From positions 64,126,446 to 64,190,445 of the forward strand of contig JAWZYU010000013.1 in the NCBI GenBank assembly GCA_038380435.1: a stretch of 64,000 nt of DNA. The letters run 5' to 3'. This document shows positions 20,814 to 31,403 of the stretch, piece by piece (position 1 is the stretch's first letter; each line of letters starts with the position of its first letter). Origin of the DNA: Ryuthela nishihirai (Eukaryota > Arthropoda > Arachnida > Araneae > Heptathelidae). The translations under genes were made by a program, and so were the position numbers. The notes under the pieces are model-generated. The model had not been told where the DNA came from, did no database searches, and saw nothing but the letters and a program-made list of their open reading frames with translations.

Positions 20814-21139
20814 AAAATATCCCGAGGAAACTATGCATCCGGAGGAAATGGATGTTAACCCCACATCAACTGGAATCGAATCCCATAGCAGCGAGTGGAA
20901 CGGCGATATCTGCTATCATTGTAAGCTGCAGATTTCACGTGGTGTGCATGTACACTAATCAGCCAATAGTGTGCATTTCCCTGACCTGGTGCTACATGAA
21001 CCACTGACCTTACTGGTGCAGACATCATGCCAACTGGATCCAGGAAGGGTCCTGAAGGAATGGTTCCTATAGGAAAGTTACTGATCCAAAAACAGTAAAC
21101 AAAATAAAGTTTATTGACATAAATGATCAATACTGAAAA
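20814..21139. other. unassigned sequence
   Basis: No recognised gene. Together with 20330-20393 it forms the pre-insertion target of the neighbouring SINE-A and may belong to an unidentified older repeat. Confidence 0.35.
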
Positions 21140-22182
21140 CGTGCAAAGTTGATTAACCTTCAGATGTGAATGATGTGAAGATTAATGAAATTAAGCTAAA
21201 GAGATGCACTGAATATAAATTCTTAGGAATATGGATCGATGAAAATCTGAACTGCTCATTTCACGTAAAGCAGCTGAGAATCACTCTGTCAAGGAATATT
21301 GGTATGATTGGTAAAATAGTCATCTGGTTAACAAACAAATTTTGACAAATTTATACTACTCTTTCATTTATTCTTATATAACATATGGAATCTTAGTCTG
21401 GGGTAATACTTTTGACTATAATCTGAATGCTATATATCGTCTTCAGAAACGAATTGTTAGATATATTGTTGGTAAAAGATATTATGATCCCGTGGCACAT
21501 TTATTTTCTGAGGTTAAAATTCTTAATGTCTATAATAATTACAAACTGATATCAGGAAACTTTGTGTATTCGATTACAATGAGATTGATTAAATTGGATA
21601 GATTTAAAGACTATTTTCAGAGTCTTTCGAATTTTCATAATTATGAAACACGTCATAGAGAGGATCTGAGTATACCTATGTGTCGATTGTCAATTGGGCA
21701 GAGATCTATCAAATACAATGCAGTAAAAATTTGGTCTGAATTTCCTGATGATGTTAAAAATGCAAAATCTTTAAAATTATTTAAAATCAAATGTAGAATG
21801 TTTCTACTTACAAAGCAATGAAACCTATGTATCAGTGTAATATGTCTCATAACCATTTGACCTTTTATACTATTGAATTATTGTGCTATTTGAATTATTG
21901 TATACTTTACTGTTGTCATAATTGAACTTTAAAGGAAATAGGGAGCATTAACTAAAAATAAGCGTCAGCTTACTATGCTCTCCTTTGTTGTTTCGCCTTT
22001 ACTATTAAACACCAATATTTAATATGATTGTTATTTACTTTTTCTGATGCAATTGATATTTCTCAGCTATTTCACTTCTCAATTTTTTCATGTATATATT
22101 AATTGTTATTAGATAATTATGCTATGTAAATGTATATTGTATTGACTGGCGGAATAAAATAAAGATTATTATTATTATTATA
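21140..22182 (+). mobile_element. CR1/L2-like LINE, 5'-truncated 3' end
   Basis: The C-terminal part of a reverse transcriptase ORF is followed by a 3' UTR ending GGAATAAAATAAAGATTATT with an ATT microsatellite tail at 22165-22182. Short 3' repeats instead of poly(A) are typical of CR1/L2-type LINEs. The 5' truncation near 21140 is the normal outcome of incomplete reverse transcription. Confidence 0.75.
21170..21821 (+). pseudogene. LINE reverse transcriptase, C-terminal part
   Basis: The frame begins in CTEYKFLGIWIDENLNC, the segment after the RT catalytic core, breaks near 21345, and continues as YSYITYGILVWGN, LQKRIVRYIVGKRYYDP, NYETRHREDLSIPMCR, SIKYNAVKIWSEFPDD and KIKCRMFLLTKQ to a stop at 21821. 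These are the usual C-terminal motifs of CR1/jockey-type ORF2. The endonuclease and catalytic RT motifs are absent, so it is dead. Confidence 0.8.
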
Positions 22183-22447
22183 ATATTTGGACGCTCCTTA
22201 TTTTTCCGCCACAGTGATGTAGTGGTACTACCTTGGATTACTGTGATACTGTAATACCATCCAGGTTCCAGTCTTGGGATGTTAGCATTGTCGTTTCTAC
22301 CGTTGTATTCTGCAGATACGTTATTGGCTTTGTTGGTCTAATTACAATATGAAATGAAAAGATTTAACAGAAATGCCAAAAGGATACCGACAGGCGAAAA
22401 CCGATCTAGTAGCTTTTCAATCCACTTCTCATTCGAAAGGACATAGT

Positions 22448-22845
22448 CAGAGACAGTTGGGTTGTTTTATATCTGACGGCATTATTTTTGAACACAATGG
22501 TCTTGATGTCTAGGTGACAGGGACCCCAAGGGTTCTTCTCCCAATTGGGGAAGGGGAGAAGACCCAATGGACAGCTGTTAGGAGACAGAGGTAGCCTCTG
22601 GTCAAGGCCATCCAGTGTGCTCTCTAACATGCACAGGACATGGCTCTTCCCGGAAGAGGGGGTCACTTCTTAACGTCCATCCGACTGACGGCTGCCTATC
22701 CAATCCCTCCAGTGCCCTCTTTCTCACCGAGGGAAGGGTGAGGGTTCAGCGGAGATAAATCTCAACGCTGGCCCAGGTGGGACTCGAACCTGTTAAACTG
22801 CAGGTTATGAGCCTGGCTGCCTAGCAACTGAGCCAATACGAAACC
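22448..22845 (-). repeat. SINE-A copy, divergent subfamily
   Basis: The layout is the same as other SINE-A copies, but with a consistently different body (GTTTTATATCTGACGGC, GACCCAATGGACAGC, CCTCTTTCTCACCGAGGG) and head region (CTCAACGCTGGCCCAGG). It resembles the 6118/6378 copies (CTTTCTCACTGAGAG) and probably represents an older subfamily. Confidence 0.75.
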
Positions 22846-22975
22846 CATTCCTGAGGAGAAGGCATACAGTTACGGCTTAGGTGTCAAATGAAAGTTCACA
22901 TGGGTAATGTGGTAAACTATGTCGAATTTTGCCTACTACCATTCTTCTCCCCTCCACAAAAAGGGGCAGTTTTCG

Positions 22976-24253
22976 CAGTGGTGGGCCAAAACATTATGAG
23001 CACCTGCCTAATATGATGTTGGTCCTCCACATGTCGTCAAAACAGCTCTTATCCAGCGAGGCGTGGACGCTACAAGATTTCTAAAGGTGTCTTGTGGTAT
23101 CTGGTACCAACACGTTACCAGCACATCCTTTAACTCTTATAAATTACGTGGCTGAGCCACCGCAGACCGGATATGCTGTTTAACACAAACCACAGATGCT
23201 CGATTGGATTGATGTGTGGGAAATTTTTAAACATTATGACCAGCGCATAACTGTGGCGCATAATGGTATTATGACCAGCGCATATTGGTGGCCAGGGCAA
23301 TATCTGGAAGTCTTCCTCATGTTCTATGAACCATTCTCGAACAATCTGGGCAGTATGGCATGGCGCATTGTCCTGCTGAAAGAAGGCACTACTAGAGGAG
23401 AATACCGTTGCCATGAAAGGATGTACCTGGTCTGCAATGATGTTTACGTAGGTGATAGATGTCATATTTCCTGCACATGAATGACTGGACCCAGACTTTT
23501 CCAGCAGAACATTGCCAAAGTTTTGAAGGTACTAACTACAGGCTTGTTTTCGTCCCACGGTGCATCCTGGTGCCACCACTTCCCATGTTAGAGATGCACA
23601 CGTATCCGGCTGTCCACATGGTGCAACAGGAAACAAAATTCATCGGACCAGATGACTTTCTTTCAATCATTCAGAGTCCAGTTTTGATGCTCGCATGCTC
23701 ATTGTAGGCACTTTCAACGGTGAACAGAGGTTAACATCGGCACACGGAGCGGCCTGTAGTTATGCAGCCCCATTTTCAGCAGGGTTCGATGTACTGTGTG
23801 TTGTGAAACATTACTCCAGTCACCAGCATTCAATTTACAGATGAGTTGCGCCACAGTATCCCCTTTGTTGACTCGTACCATACGGGATAGCCTTCGCTCG
23901 CCTCTAGCATCGATGAGGTGTGGTCAGCCCACACCTTGCCGGCAGTTCGTGGTTTTTTCGTCCTTAGACCACTTTTTGAAGGTATTAACCACGGCTCACC
24001 GTGAGCACCCGACAAAATTTGCCATCTCGGAAATGCTCTGACCCAGTCGTCTGGCCATTATAATTTGGCCTTTTTCAAACTCACTTAAGTTCGCTGCTTT
24101 TCCCATCTGAAGAACAAGTATAACACTGATTAACAGAGCTCAATATTAGGTGCTATTTATACTGTTTCATGCCTTCACACGCGCCGTCATTTACCTGCAG
24201 TTGCTTCAATTTGCATGAAGGCGCGCTGGTCATAAAGTTTTGGCTCTTCGGTG
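22976..24253 (-). mobile_element. Tc1-like DNA transposon
   Basis: Weakly conserved inverted ends share GCCAAAACATTATGA-type sequence (left, near 22985) and its inverse (right, near 24230). The 1.28-kb length fits Tc1. An insertion-like stretch with repeated ATTATGACCAGCGCATA lies at 23230-23290. The transposase is broken; a second, 3'-deleted relic lies at 50.2-50.9 kb. Confidence 0.85.
23130..24106 (-). pseudogene. Tc1-family DD34E transposase, broken
   Basis: The frame starts at ATG 24106 ([20 protein letters not shown]), an N-terminal paired-type helix-turn-helix, followed by SQHTVHRTLLKMGLHNYRP and SDEFCFLLHHVDSRIRV (first catalytic Asp). After several frame changes the C-terminal part (23465-23130) holds FFQQDNAPCHTAQIVREW (second Asp) and INPIEHLWFVLN (Glu). 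A 20-residue insertion between these, CAGHNTIMRHSY and onward, and stops in the middle inactivate it. The motif set is characteristic of Tc1/Tc3-type enzymes that cut at TA. Confidence 0.88.
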
Positions 24254-24439
24254 TATATCTCAAATTAAAGCTTGTGATGTCTGCAGTGTCATGGGCTACC
24301 TCAAACCCTAATCCAAGAACAGGGGAAGGAAAAACGGGGGGAAATGCTTATGAGTCATATATCAAATGAAAGTTTCTGAAGGTAGGTGTCTTTAGTGTCA
24401 AAAAAATATAAATAAATTAAAATATTCAAAACATACATA

Positions 24440-24656
24440 TTTTCCTACATGTTTCCTAAAAAACTAGGAAATAAATCTAAAGCATATCAATGGTGCAATC
24501 AGTCACTATGAGTTCTTATTCACTGTAAAGAAAGATAAGGCGCCGGCAATCTTGTTGATTAGAAAATCGGCGCCCTATCTCCTTTTGAAATGAATGTATA
24601 TTCAGAGACTGATTGCACTATCGATATGCTTTTGGTTTATTTCTTACTTTTTAGGG
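24440..24656. mobile_element. palindromic MITE, copy 1
   Basis: Inverted ends CTAAAAAACTAGGAAATAAA and AAGCATATCAATGGTGCAAT (left) mirror ATTGCACTATCGATATGCTT and the following bases (right). GGCGCC-containing arms sit at the centre (24540-24575). A second copy with an internal insertion lies at 46.98-47.36 kb. No coding capacity. Confidence 0.75.
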
Positions 24657-24859
24657 TGCATTTAGAAAGATAGGTTTTATTTAAAATTTTTAATTAATTT
24701 TTTTTACAATATTAGAGTTACTAAGGTTAAGTTATCAAACCATCTGCTGGTTACTTGAACCTAAAATTATTACCATTGCCAGGGCGAATGGCGGGAAATA
24801 TAAATTTCATGGTTCAAATTGATGAAAATGTTTTTTTTTTTCGATTTTCCCAAATTTTG

Positions 24860-25065
24860 ATTTTAAAACTCACCTATCGCACAGTGGCCATTTGATTAGC
24901 GTCCTTTACTATTGATCGAATGACAACAGGTAAGGAATGGATGTTTCTTTCCACGTGTTGTCTCTCAAATGAGGTTTCGCCTTCCACATACCTTCTCTAT
25001 CACATAGTATAAGATTTCTGTGGCAAGCAATTGCTTAAGGGGAATTTCTTTTTATATCACTTAGG
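24860..25065 (+). repeat. strongly diverged SINE-B-like copy
   Basis: CAACAGGTAAGGAATGGATG, then CATAGTATAAG, TTCTGTGGCAAGCAATTGC and TTAAGGGGAATTTCTTTT match the order and end of SINE-B with many changes. Confidence 0.5.
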
Positions 25066-25245
25066 AACTTTTCTGCTTAAAAAGCAGAAGATAAGGAACT
25101 ATTTTAGGCGAAGTTCCACTGGAAATTTATTTTTTCGTACACTTGCATTTTATAATTAGGGGTAAATCGGTATCAGTCTAGTGACAACACAATACATTAA
25201 GAAGGGATACTTCCGTTCTTCCCTTAAAGAAGGGAAAATATCTCC

Positions 25246-27186
25246 ATCACCCCGTAATAAATATCTCCATCACTATATAATAAATATTTCCATCACCTTG
25301 TAATAAACATATCCATCACCCTGTAATAAATATCTCCATCACTATATAATAAATATTTCCATCACCCTGTAATAAACATATCAATCACCTGTAATAAATA
25401 TCTCCATCACCCTGTAATAAATATATCCATCACCCTGTAATAAATATATCCATCACCCTGTAATAAATATATCCATCACCCTGTAATAAATTTCTCCATC
25501 ACTACACAATAAATATCTCCATCACTACATAATAAATATCTCCATCACCTTGTAATAAACGTATCCATCACCCTATAATAAATATCTCCATCACCCTGTA
25601 ATAAATATATCCATCACCCTGTAATAAATATCTCCATCACCCTGTAATAAATATCTCCATCACCTTGTAATAAACATATCCATCACCCTGTAATAAATAT
25701 CTCCATCACCCTGTAATAAATATATCCATCACCCTGTAATAAATATATCCATCACCCTGTAATAATAATCTCCATCACCCTGTAATAAATATCTCCATCA
25801 CCCTGTAATAAATATCTCCATCACCTTGTAATAAACATATCCATCACCCTGTAATAAATATCTCCATCACTACATAATAAATATTTCCATCACCCTGCAA
25901 TAAACATATCTATCACCCTGTAATAAATATCTCCATCACCCTGTAGTAAATTTCTCCATCACTATATAATAAATATCTCCATCACCCTGTTATAAATATC
26001 TCCATCACTATATAATAAATATCTCCATTACCTTGTAATAAACATATCCATCACCCTGTAATAAATATCTCCATCACCTTGTGATAAACATATCCATTAC
26101 CCTGTAATAAATATCTCCATCACCCTGTAATAAATATATCCATCACCCTGTAATAAATATCTCCATCACCCTGTAATAAATATCTCCATCACTATATAAT
26201 AAATATCTCCATCACCTTGTAATAAACATATCCATCACCCTGTAATAAATATCTCTATCACTATATAATAAATGTCTCCATTACCCTGTAATAAATATCT
26301 CCATCACTATATAATAAATATTTCCTTCACCCTGTAATAAATATCTCCATCACCCTGTAATAAATATCTCCATTACTATATAATAAATATCTCCATCACC
26401 TTGTAATAAACATATCCATCACCCTGTAATAAATATCTCCATCACCTTGTAAAAAACATATCCATCACCCTGTAATAAATAAATCCATCACCCTGTAATA
26501 AATATCTCCATCACTATATAATAAATATCTCCATCACTATATAATAAATATCTCCATCACCTTGTAATAAACATATCCATCACCCTGTAATAAATGTCTC
26601 CATCACCCTGTAACAAATATATCCATCACTATATAATAAATATCTCCATCACCCTGCAATAAATATCTCCATCACTCTATAATAAATATCTCCATCACCC
26701 TGTAATAAATATCTCCATCACCTTGTAATAAACATATCCATCACCTTGTAATAAACATATCCATCACCCTGTAATAAATATCTCCCTCACCCTGTAATAA
26801 ATATCTCCATCACTATATAATAAATATCTCCATCACCTTGTAATAAACATATCCATCACCCTGTAATAAATATCTCCATCACCCTGTAATAAATATCTCC
26901 ATCACTATGTAATAAATATCTCCATCACCCTGTAATAAACATATCTATCACCCTGTAATAAATATCTCCATCACCCTGTAATAAATATCTATCACCCTGT
27001 AATAAATATCTATCACCCTGTAATAAATATCTCCATCACCCTGTAATAAATATCTCCATCATTATATAATAAATATCTCCATCACCCTGTAATAAACATA
27101 TCCATCACCCTGTAATAAACATATCCATCACCCTGTAATAAATATCTTCATCACCCTGTAATAAATATCTCCATCACCTTGTAATT
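25246..27186. repeat. 23-bp minisatellite, about 84 units
   Basis: The unit reads ATAAATATCTCCATCACC followed by CTGTA. Three variants recur: CTATATA in place of CCCTGTA; AACATATCC in place of AATATCTCC; and CCTTG in place of CCCTG. CCTTG is almost always followed by AACATATCC in the next unit, so variants are linked into higher-order pairs. Stops in all frames exclude a coding role. A few units are shortened (TATCTATCACC near 26990-27015). Confidence 0.95.
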
Positions 27187-27189
27187 TCC

Positions 27190-27623
27190 ATCCTGCAGAT
27201 GTATTTCAGAAGAGCAGAAATAGTTTGATCCAGAATAAAGCAGTGTCGACAAACTGCTCTCCCGTCGTGCGTCATTTCAGTAGGGATGAAGTGCAGATCA
27301 GTTTCATCTGATTGCGACTTTCTCCTCTTCATTGCTCAGGTGAAGTCTGATGAAGCTGATCGTGTTGGCGACCTTCACCAAGTAATGCGCAATCTCTCTC
27401 TGCGAAAGGAAGATCTATTTTTGGCAGTCAGTTTCGAAAGAGAAAGTTGAAACCTTCTCGCTTCTAAGAGCCAGTTCCGACTGGATTATTTTTAAAGGAT
27501 ATTTGTTAATCATTGTGATCCTTTTCCCAATTGTCCATTCTAATAACGTTTACATTCTTCACAAAGATAATTTTGTAACATAACCGTTTTGATACGTTTC
27601 TTTGATTGCCTTTGATAAATGTA
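27190..27623. other. unique-looking sequence, no gene recognised
   Basis: GC-richer than its flanks, between the minisatellite and SINE-B. It contains AGTTTCGAAAGAGAAAGTTG near 27430, which fits the GAAA-N2-GAAA pattern of interferon-regulatory-factor sites, but a single match is weak. Confidence 0.35.
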
Positions 27624-27785
27624 TTATTCGAGCCCCGGGTAAGGCATGGCTGTTTGTGTCGTTTTTCTGCTGAGGTCCTGCCATCCTCTCAGACCTTCTC
27701 TTTGGCATATAAACTGACCAGGCTCCTGTCAGACCTCTGTGGCAAGCAGCTGCTTGAGGGGGTATTTATTTATTTTATTTTATAA
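27624..27785 (+). repeat. SINE-B copy, 5' truncated within the head
   Basis: It starts inside the B box (TTCGAGCCCCGGGTAAGGC) and continues through TTTTTCTGCTGAGGTCC and AGGCTCCTGTCAGACC to GCAGCTGCTTGAGGGGGTA with a TTTATTTATTTTATTTTA tail. Confidence 0.9.
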
Positions 27786-28037
27786 TATACAGCATTAATA
27801 GAATATTAGTTTAAAATATAATTTTTTATAGTGAAATGTAAGGATGAAGTGCTGGCTGAAACGCTCATTTAAGTAAGGTGCATTTGACGATACTAGACTG
27901 ACACCAGGAATTATCATAGTGATGTAAAGTAAGTAATGTGTTTATTTTTTAAAACGTAATAATTAATTTACCTTTGTGTCAGTTTTCTGAATATGCCAAA
28001 GAATTTCTTGTGAAGAATTCTTTCACCTGGTTCTCAC

Positions 28038-31000
28038 TCATCATCATCATCATCCTCAAGCAGCCATGGGCTACGGAGGTCCAACCAGACCATGCAATTT
28101 AGTTCTCCAAGCAAGTCTATCCTGAGCTACATCTACTGCATCTGGCCACTGCACACCAATTCTAACAAGGTCCTGTTTGACATTGTCTGCCCACCGCATC
28201 CTAGGTCTCCCCTTCTTTCTGAGGCCTTTAGGCACACTGTTCATAACCCTATTCGCCAATCTATAATTATTCATACGGGCAACATGGCCAAACCAACGGA
28301 GTCTCTCTCTGCACAATATGCTGCTTAAAGGAGGTTGCAAACTCCTTTTCCTAATCTCATCATTAGTTACAAAGTTGAACCACCTAATGCCCAAGATACT
28401 GCGTAAGCATCTGGAATCAAAAGCATCTAGTTTCCTGTTATCTTGTTTACAAAGTGTCCAAGTTTCACTACCATAACTAACCCTAGAAAGAACCAAACTA
28501 TTATACAGTCTAATTTTAGTCTTTAGGTGTATACGCCTATTTCTCCACACTCTCCATAGATTCTTAAAAGTCCCAGCAGCAATCCCTATTCGTCTGTTAA
28601 TCTCATGCCGCACATTACCATTATCTGTTACATAGCTCCTAAGATAATTAAACTGTGACACCTGCTCAAGACTGCAACCATTCAGATTAACTGAATCACA
28701 GCCTGCCTGACCAATTTTCATCACTTTAGTTTTCTCTCTGTTTATAACCAAACCTACTCTACTACCAGTCTCATCAACAGCTCGAATGAAAGAGTTCATC
28801 TCATCAACATCATTTGCCAAAAGGGCTAAATCATCAGCATAATCTAAATCAGAAATTTTCGTATCTCCAGCCCATTTAAGGCCAAAATCTTTCCCTTGAA
28901 GTGAATTTCGCATAACATAATCAATAACCAAGCTAAAGAGAAAAGGAGACAAAATGCACCCTTGTCGAACACCAGAAGTAATGCTAAACCAATTGCTACA
29001 AGCCTTACCAACTCTCACACACGACTCAGTGTTATTATAGAGAGCTTTCATAATGTTAACTAACTTGTCTGGTATACCATATGATTTCACAATCAACCAC
29101 AAATTATGACGATCAACAGAGTCGAAAGCCTTTTTGAAATCAACAAAGCTAGCAACCAAAGGTTTCTGAAACTCTAAACATTTCTCAAGAATCTGCCTAA
29201 GTGAAAATATCTGATCTACACATCCCCTACCACTTCTGAATCCACATTGCTCATCACGCAATTGCCTGTCAACCAGATTCTTAATTCTATTAAGCACAAT
29301 CATGGAAAGAACTTTACCTGGAACAGAGAGTAGGTTGATACCCCTATAGTTATCACAAGAACTGCGATCACCTTTTTTGAAAATAGGGATAACAATAGCT
29401 CTGGTAAAATCCTTAGGAACCATGCCTTTATCATAAAAGAGATTCAGAATTTCAGTCATCCAAGTGGTAACCGAAACATTCCCAGCTCTAAGCATTTCCG
29501 TAGTAATTTCATCTACCCCTGGGGATTTATGAAGTTTAAGTTTAGAAACAGCCAAAATAACTTCAGATTGTGTTATAGGGCCAACATTAAAGCCACCAAT
29601 GCATCTATCATCATTGCAAACAATGGGAGTAGAACTAACTACATTGTTTAGAACATCACTGAAATGCTCAGCCCACCTAGCCATGACAGAATCCTCCCCT
29701 TCTATAACCTTACCTTGTTTATCCTTCAATCCTTGTATGCCTGTCCGTTTTCTACCACACAAAACATTAACTATCTGGTACAGCTCTCTGCTGTTGTTTT
29801 GTCTAACAGCTTCCTCGGCTTTGTCAGCCAAACCATCAAGCCAAAGATTCTTATCAGCAGCTAACTGATCCTTTACAAGTTTATTAAGGTCTCTGTAATG
29901 TTTTCTATTAGGACTAGTAGGGTATTGATTAAAGGCATTTCTGTAGTTCTTTCTTTCCGAAATAAGCTCAAGAGCCTTATCACTCAGATAATTTTGCCTC
30001 TTCTGCTCCTTTTTTCCTAAAAGAGTACTGTTAGTGTCCAAAAAAGCCTGTTTAAAATGATCCCATTCTTCCTCAACTTCAGTAGTAAGCAAACCATGAC
30101 TGTCATAATGACTAAGTAACCTATCATGGTAAGCTTTGGCTATAACTGGATCTTTCAGAGCTTCAGTATTAAAAGTAAATTTTTTGACCCTAGCACAAAA
30201 CTTTTTAAGTTTAAGTTGCAACACACTTTTAACAAGGTAATGGTCAGATCCAATTTCAGCTCCCCTATATGCCCTGGTATTCCTAACAGAACTAGTCCAT
30301 TTGCTGTTAATTAATATGTAATCAATCATATTCTTATGCAGCCCATCAGGTGAAACCCATGTGTACTTATGTATGTCGCGGTGTTTGTAATAAGTGTTAG
30401 TTATTCTGAATCCATTGAGTTTACTTACCTGTAGGAGACGTTGCCCATTGCTATTGCAGCTACCAATACCAAAAGGGCCTATTACTCCTCCCCAAAGGTC
30501 AGAGTCAGTACCAACTTTGGCATTGAAGTCACCAAGAACAAGGGTAATATCTCCTTTCTTGACAGAATTCAAAATATCCTGAAGTTGTTCATAAAACCTA
30601 TCCTTCTCATCCTCATCGGCATCCTCAGTGGGGGTATAACAGCAGATAACATTCAAGTCTTTAACGCTTGTCTGAAATTTTGCTGTAAGAAACCTTTCAT
30701 TAATGCACTCATATCCTAGAAGAGCATCGCTAGCGTGTCTGCTGAGAAGCAGACCCACGCCTTGGTGATGCTTTTTGTCGTCCCTCCCTGAAAAGAGAAA
30801 TTTAAGATTATTTTTAAGAATCTGACCTTTATCTGTCCATCTGGTCTCTTGCAAGCCGAGAATATCTAAATTATAACGGTGGAATTCTTGTGTGAGGACA
30901 TCAAGAGAAAAAGCTCTGTGCAGAGTCCTCACATTCCAACTACCTATGGAGAGAAAATGGTTAGTGGGATGTTTAAAGAAACTATGTTTATTGAGAGAGG

Positions 31001-31380
31001 GAATGCCGACAATATCAAACAGCCCCCTAATCGCAGACATGGGGCAAAGACCCGTTCCCCCACTACTAAAGGCTGAAGCCATCTACACTGGAAGACTTCC
31101 TCCAATGTAGAATTTGACGATGCCAATAGAAGCAAAGAGTTCAGGTGCCTGCGATGACTTCTGCTCAGGATTATCCACCAGCTGATAAACATATCCTGTG
31201 GATCTATTCACTTGGGGCTGTCAACCCACAAACAAAAAGAAAACACAGCGGAAGATTTTCCCTCCACAGAAGCCCACCAGTGCAGCAAAATCAGGATCCA
31301 TAATCAAGCTCAGAGCCATATATCTGTCCAGTCCAGTAGGTTTATATGGTCAGAATCAGTTCTCACTAAAGCTTTGTATT
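28038..31380 (-). mobile_element. RTE-type LINE, near full length
   Basis: One long ORF is followed by an extremely short 3' region and a GAT-type trinucleotide tail (ATGATGATGATGA on the minus strand, 28038-28054), features typical of RTE elements. The 5' UTR (31083 to about 31380) matches the region upstream of decayed copy C at 43.2-43.44 kb. The end sequence CTGCTTGAGG next to the tail is shared with SINE-B. Confidence 0.9.
28071..31082 (-). CDS. endonuclease-reverse transcriptase of an RTE-type LINE, intact
   Basis: A 1003-residue frame runs from ATG 31082 to TAG 28071 without interruption, the usual size for RTE/BovB-like ORF2. The apurinic-type endonuclease occupies about residues 44-290: IGSWNVRTLH (46), LQETRW (77-82), LGDFNAKVG (183-191) and GSDHYLV (278-284) carry the expected catalytic residues. 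The reverse transcriptase spans about 500-800: VDFKKAFDSVD (647), SGVRQGCILSP (703) and DYADDLALLA with the catalytic YADD at 748-751. The C-terminal region has RLRWFGHVARM and KKGRPRMRW, characteristic of RTE-like proteins. The enzyme nicks target DNA and copies its own RNA there (target-primed reverse transcription). All catalytic motifs look intact, so it may still supply activity in trans. RTE clade assignment is from motif pattern; other APE-type clades are possible. Confidence 0.93.
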   Translation of the reverse strand: MASAFSSGGTGLCPMSAIRGLFDIVGIPSLNKHSFFKHPTNHFLSIGSWNVRTLHRAFSLDVLTQEFHRYNLDILGLQETRWTDKGQILKNNLKFLFSGRDDKKHHQGVGLLLSRHASDALLGYECINERFLTAKFQTSVKDLNVICCYTPTEDADEDEKDRFYEQLQDILNSVKKGDITLVLGDFNAKVGTDSDLWGGVIGPFGIGSCNSNGQRLLQVSKLNGFRITNTYYKHRDIHKYTWVSPDGLHKNMIDYILINSKWTSSVRNTRAYRGAEIGSDHYLVKSVLQLKLKKFCARVKKFTFNTEALKDPVIAKAYHDRLLSHYDSHGLLTTEVEEEWDHFKQAFLDTNSTLLGKKEQKRQNYLSDKALELISERKNYRNAFNQYPTSPNRKHYRDLNKLVKDQLAADKNLWLDGLADKAEEAVRQNNSRELYQIVNVLCGRKRTGIQGLKDKQGKVIEGEDSVMARWAEHFSDVLNNVVSSTPIVCNDDRCIGGFNVGPITQSEVILAVSKLKLHKSPGVDEITTEMLRAGNVSVTTWMTEILNLFYDKGMVPKDFTRAIVIPIFKKGDRSSCDNYRGINLLSVPGKVLSMIVLNRIKNLVDRQLRDEQCGFRSGRGCVDQIFSLRQILEKCLEFQKPLVASFVDFKKAFDSVDRHNLWLIVKSYGIPDKLVNIMKALYNNTESCVRVGKACSNWFSITSGVRQGCILSPFLFSLVIDYVMRNSLQGKDFGLKWAGDTKISDLDYADDLALLANDVDEMNSFIRAVDETGSRVGLVINREKTKVMKIGQAGCDSVNLNGCSLEQVSQFNYLRSYVTDNGNVRHEINRRIGIAAGTFKNLWRVWRNRRIHLKTKIRLYNSLVLSRVSYGSETWTLCKQDNRKLDAFDSRCLRSILGIRWFNFVTNDEIRKRSLQPPLSSILCRERLRWFGHVARMNNYRLANRVMNSVPKGLRKKGRPRMRWADNVKQDLVRIGVQWPDAVDVAQDRLAWRTKLHGLVGPP

Positions 31381-31403
31381 TGATGATAATTCACTCTCAT
31401 TTT

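Noticed and set aside
25246..27186. CRISPR-like array of short regular repeats
   Set aside because: The repeats are contiguous with no spacers, variants are scattered across the whole unit, and the surroundings are eukaryotic transposons. It is a minisatellite.
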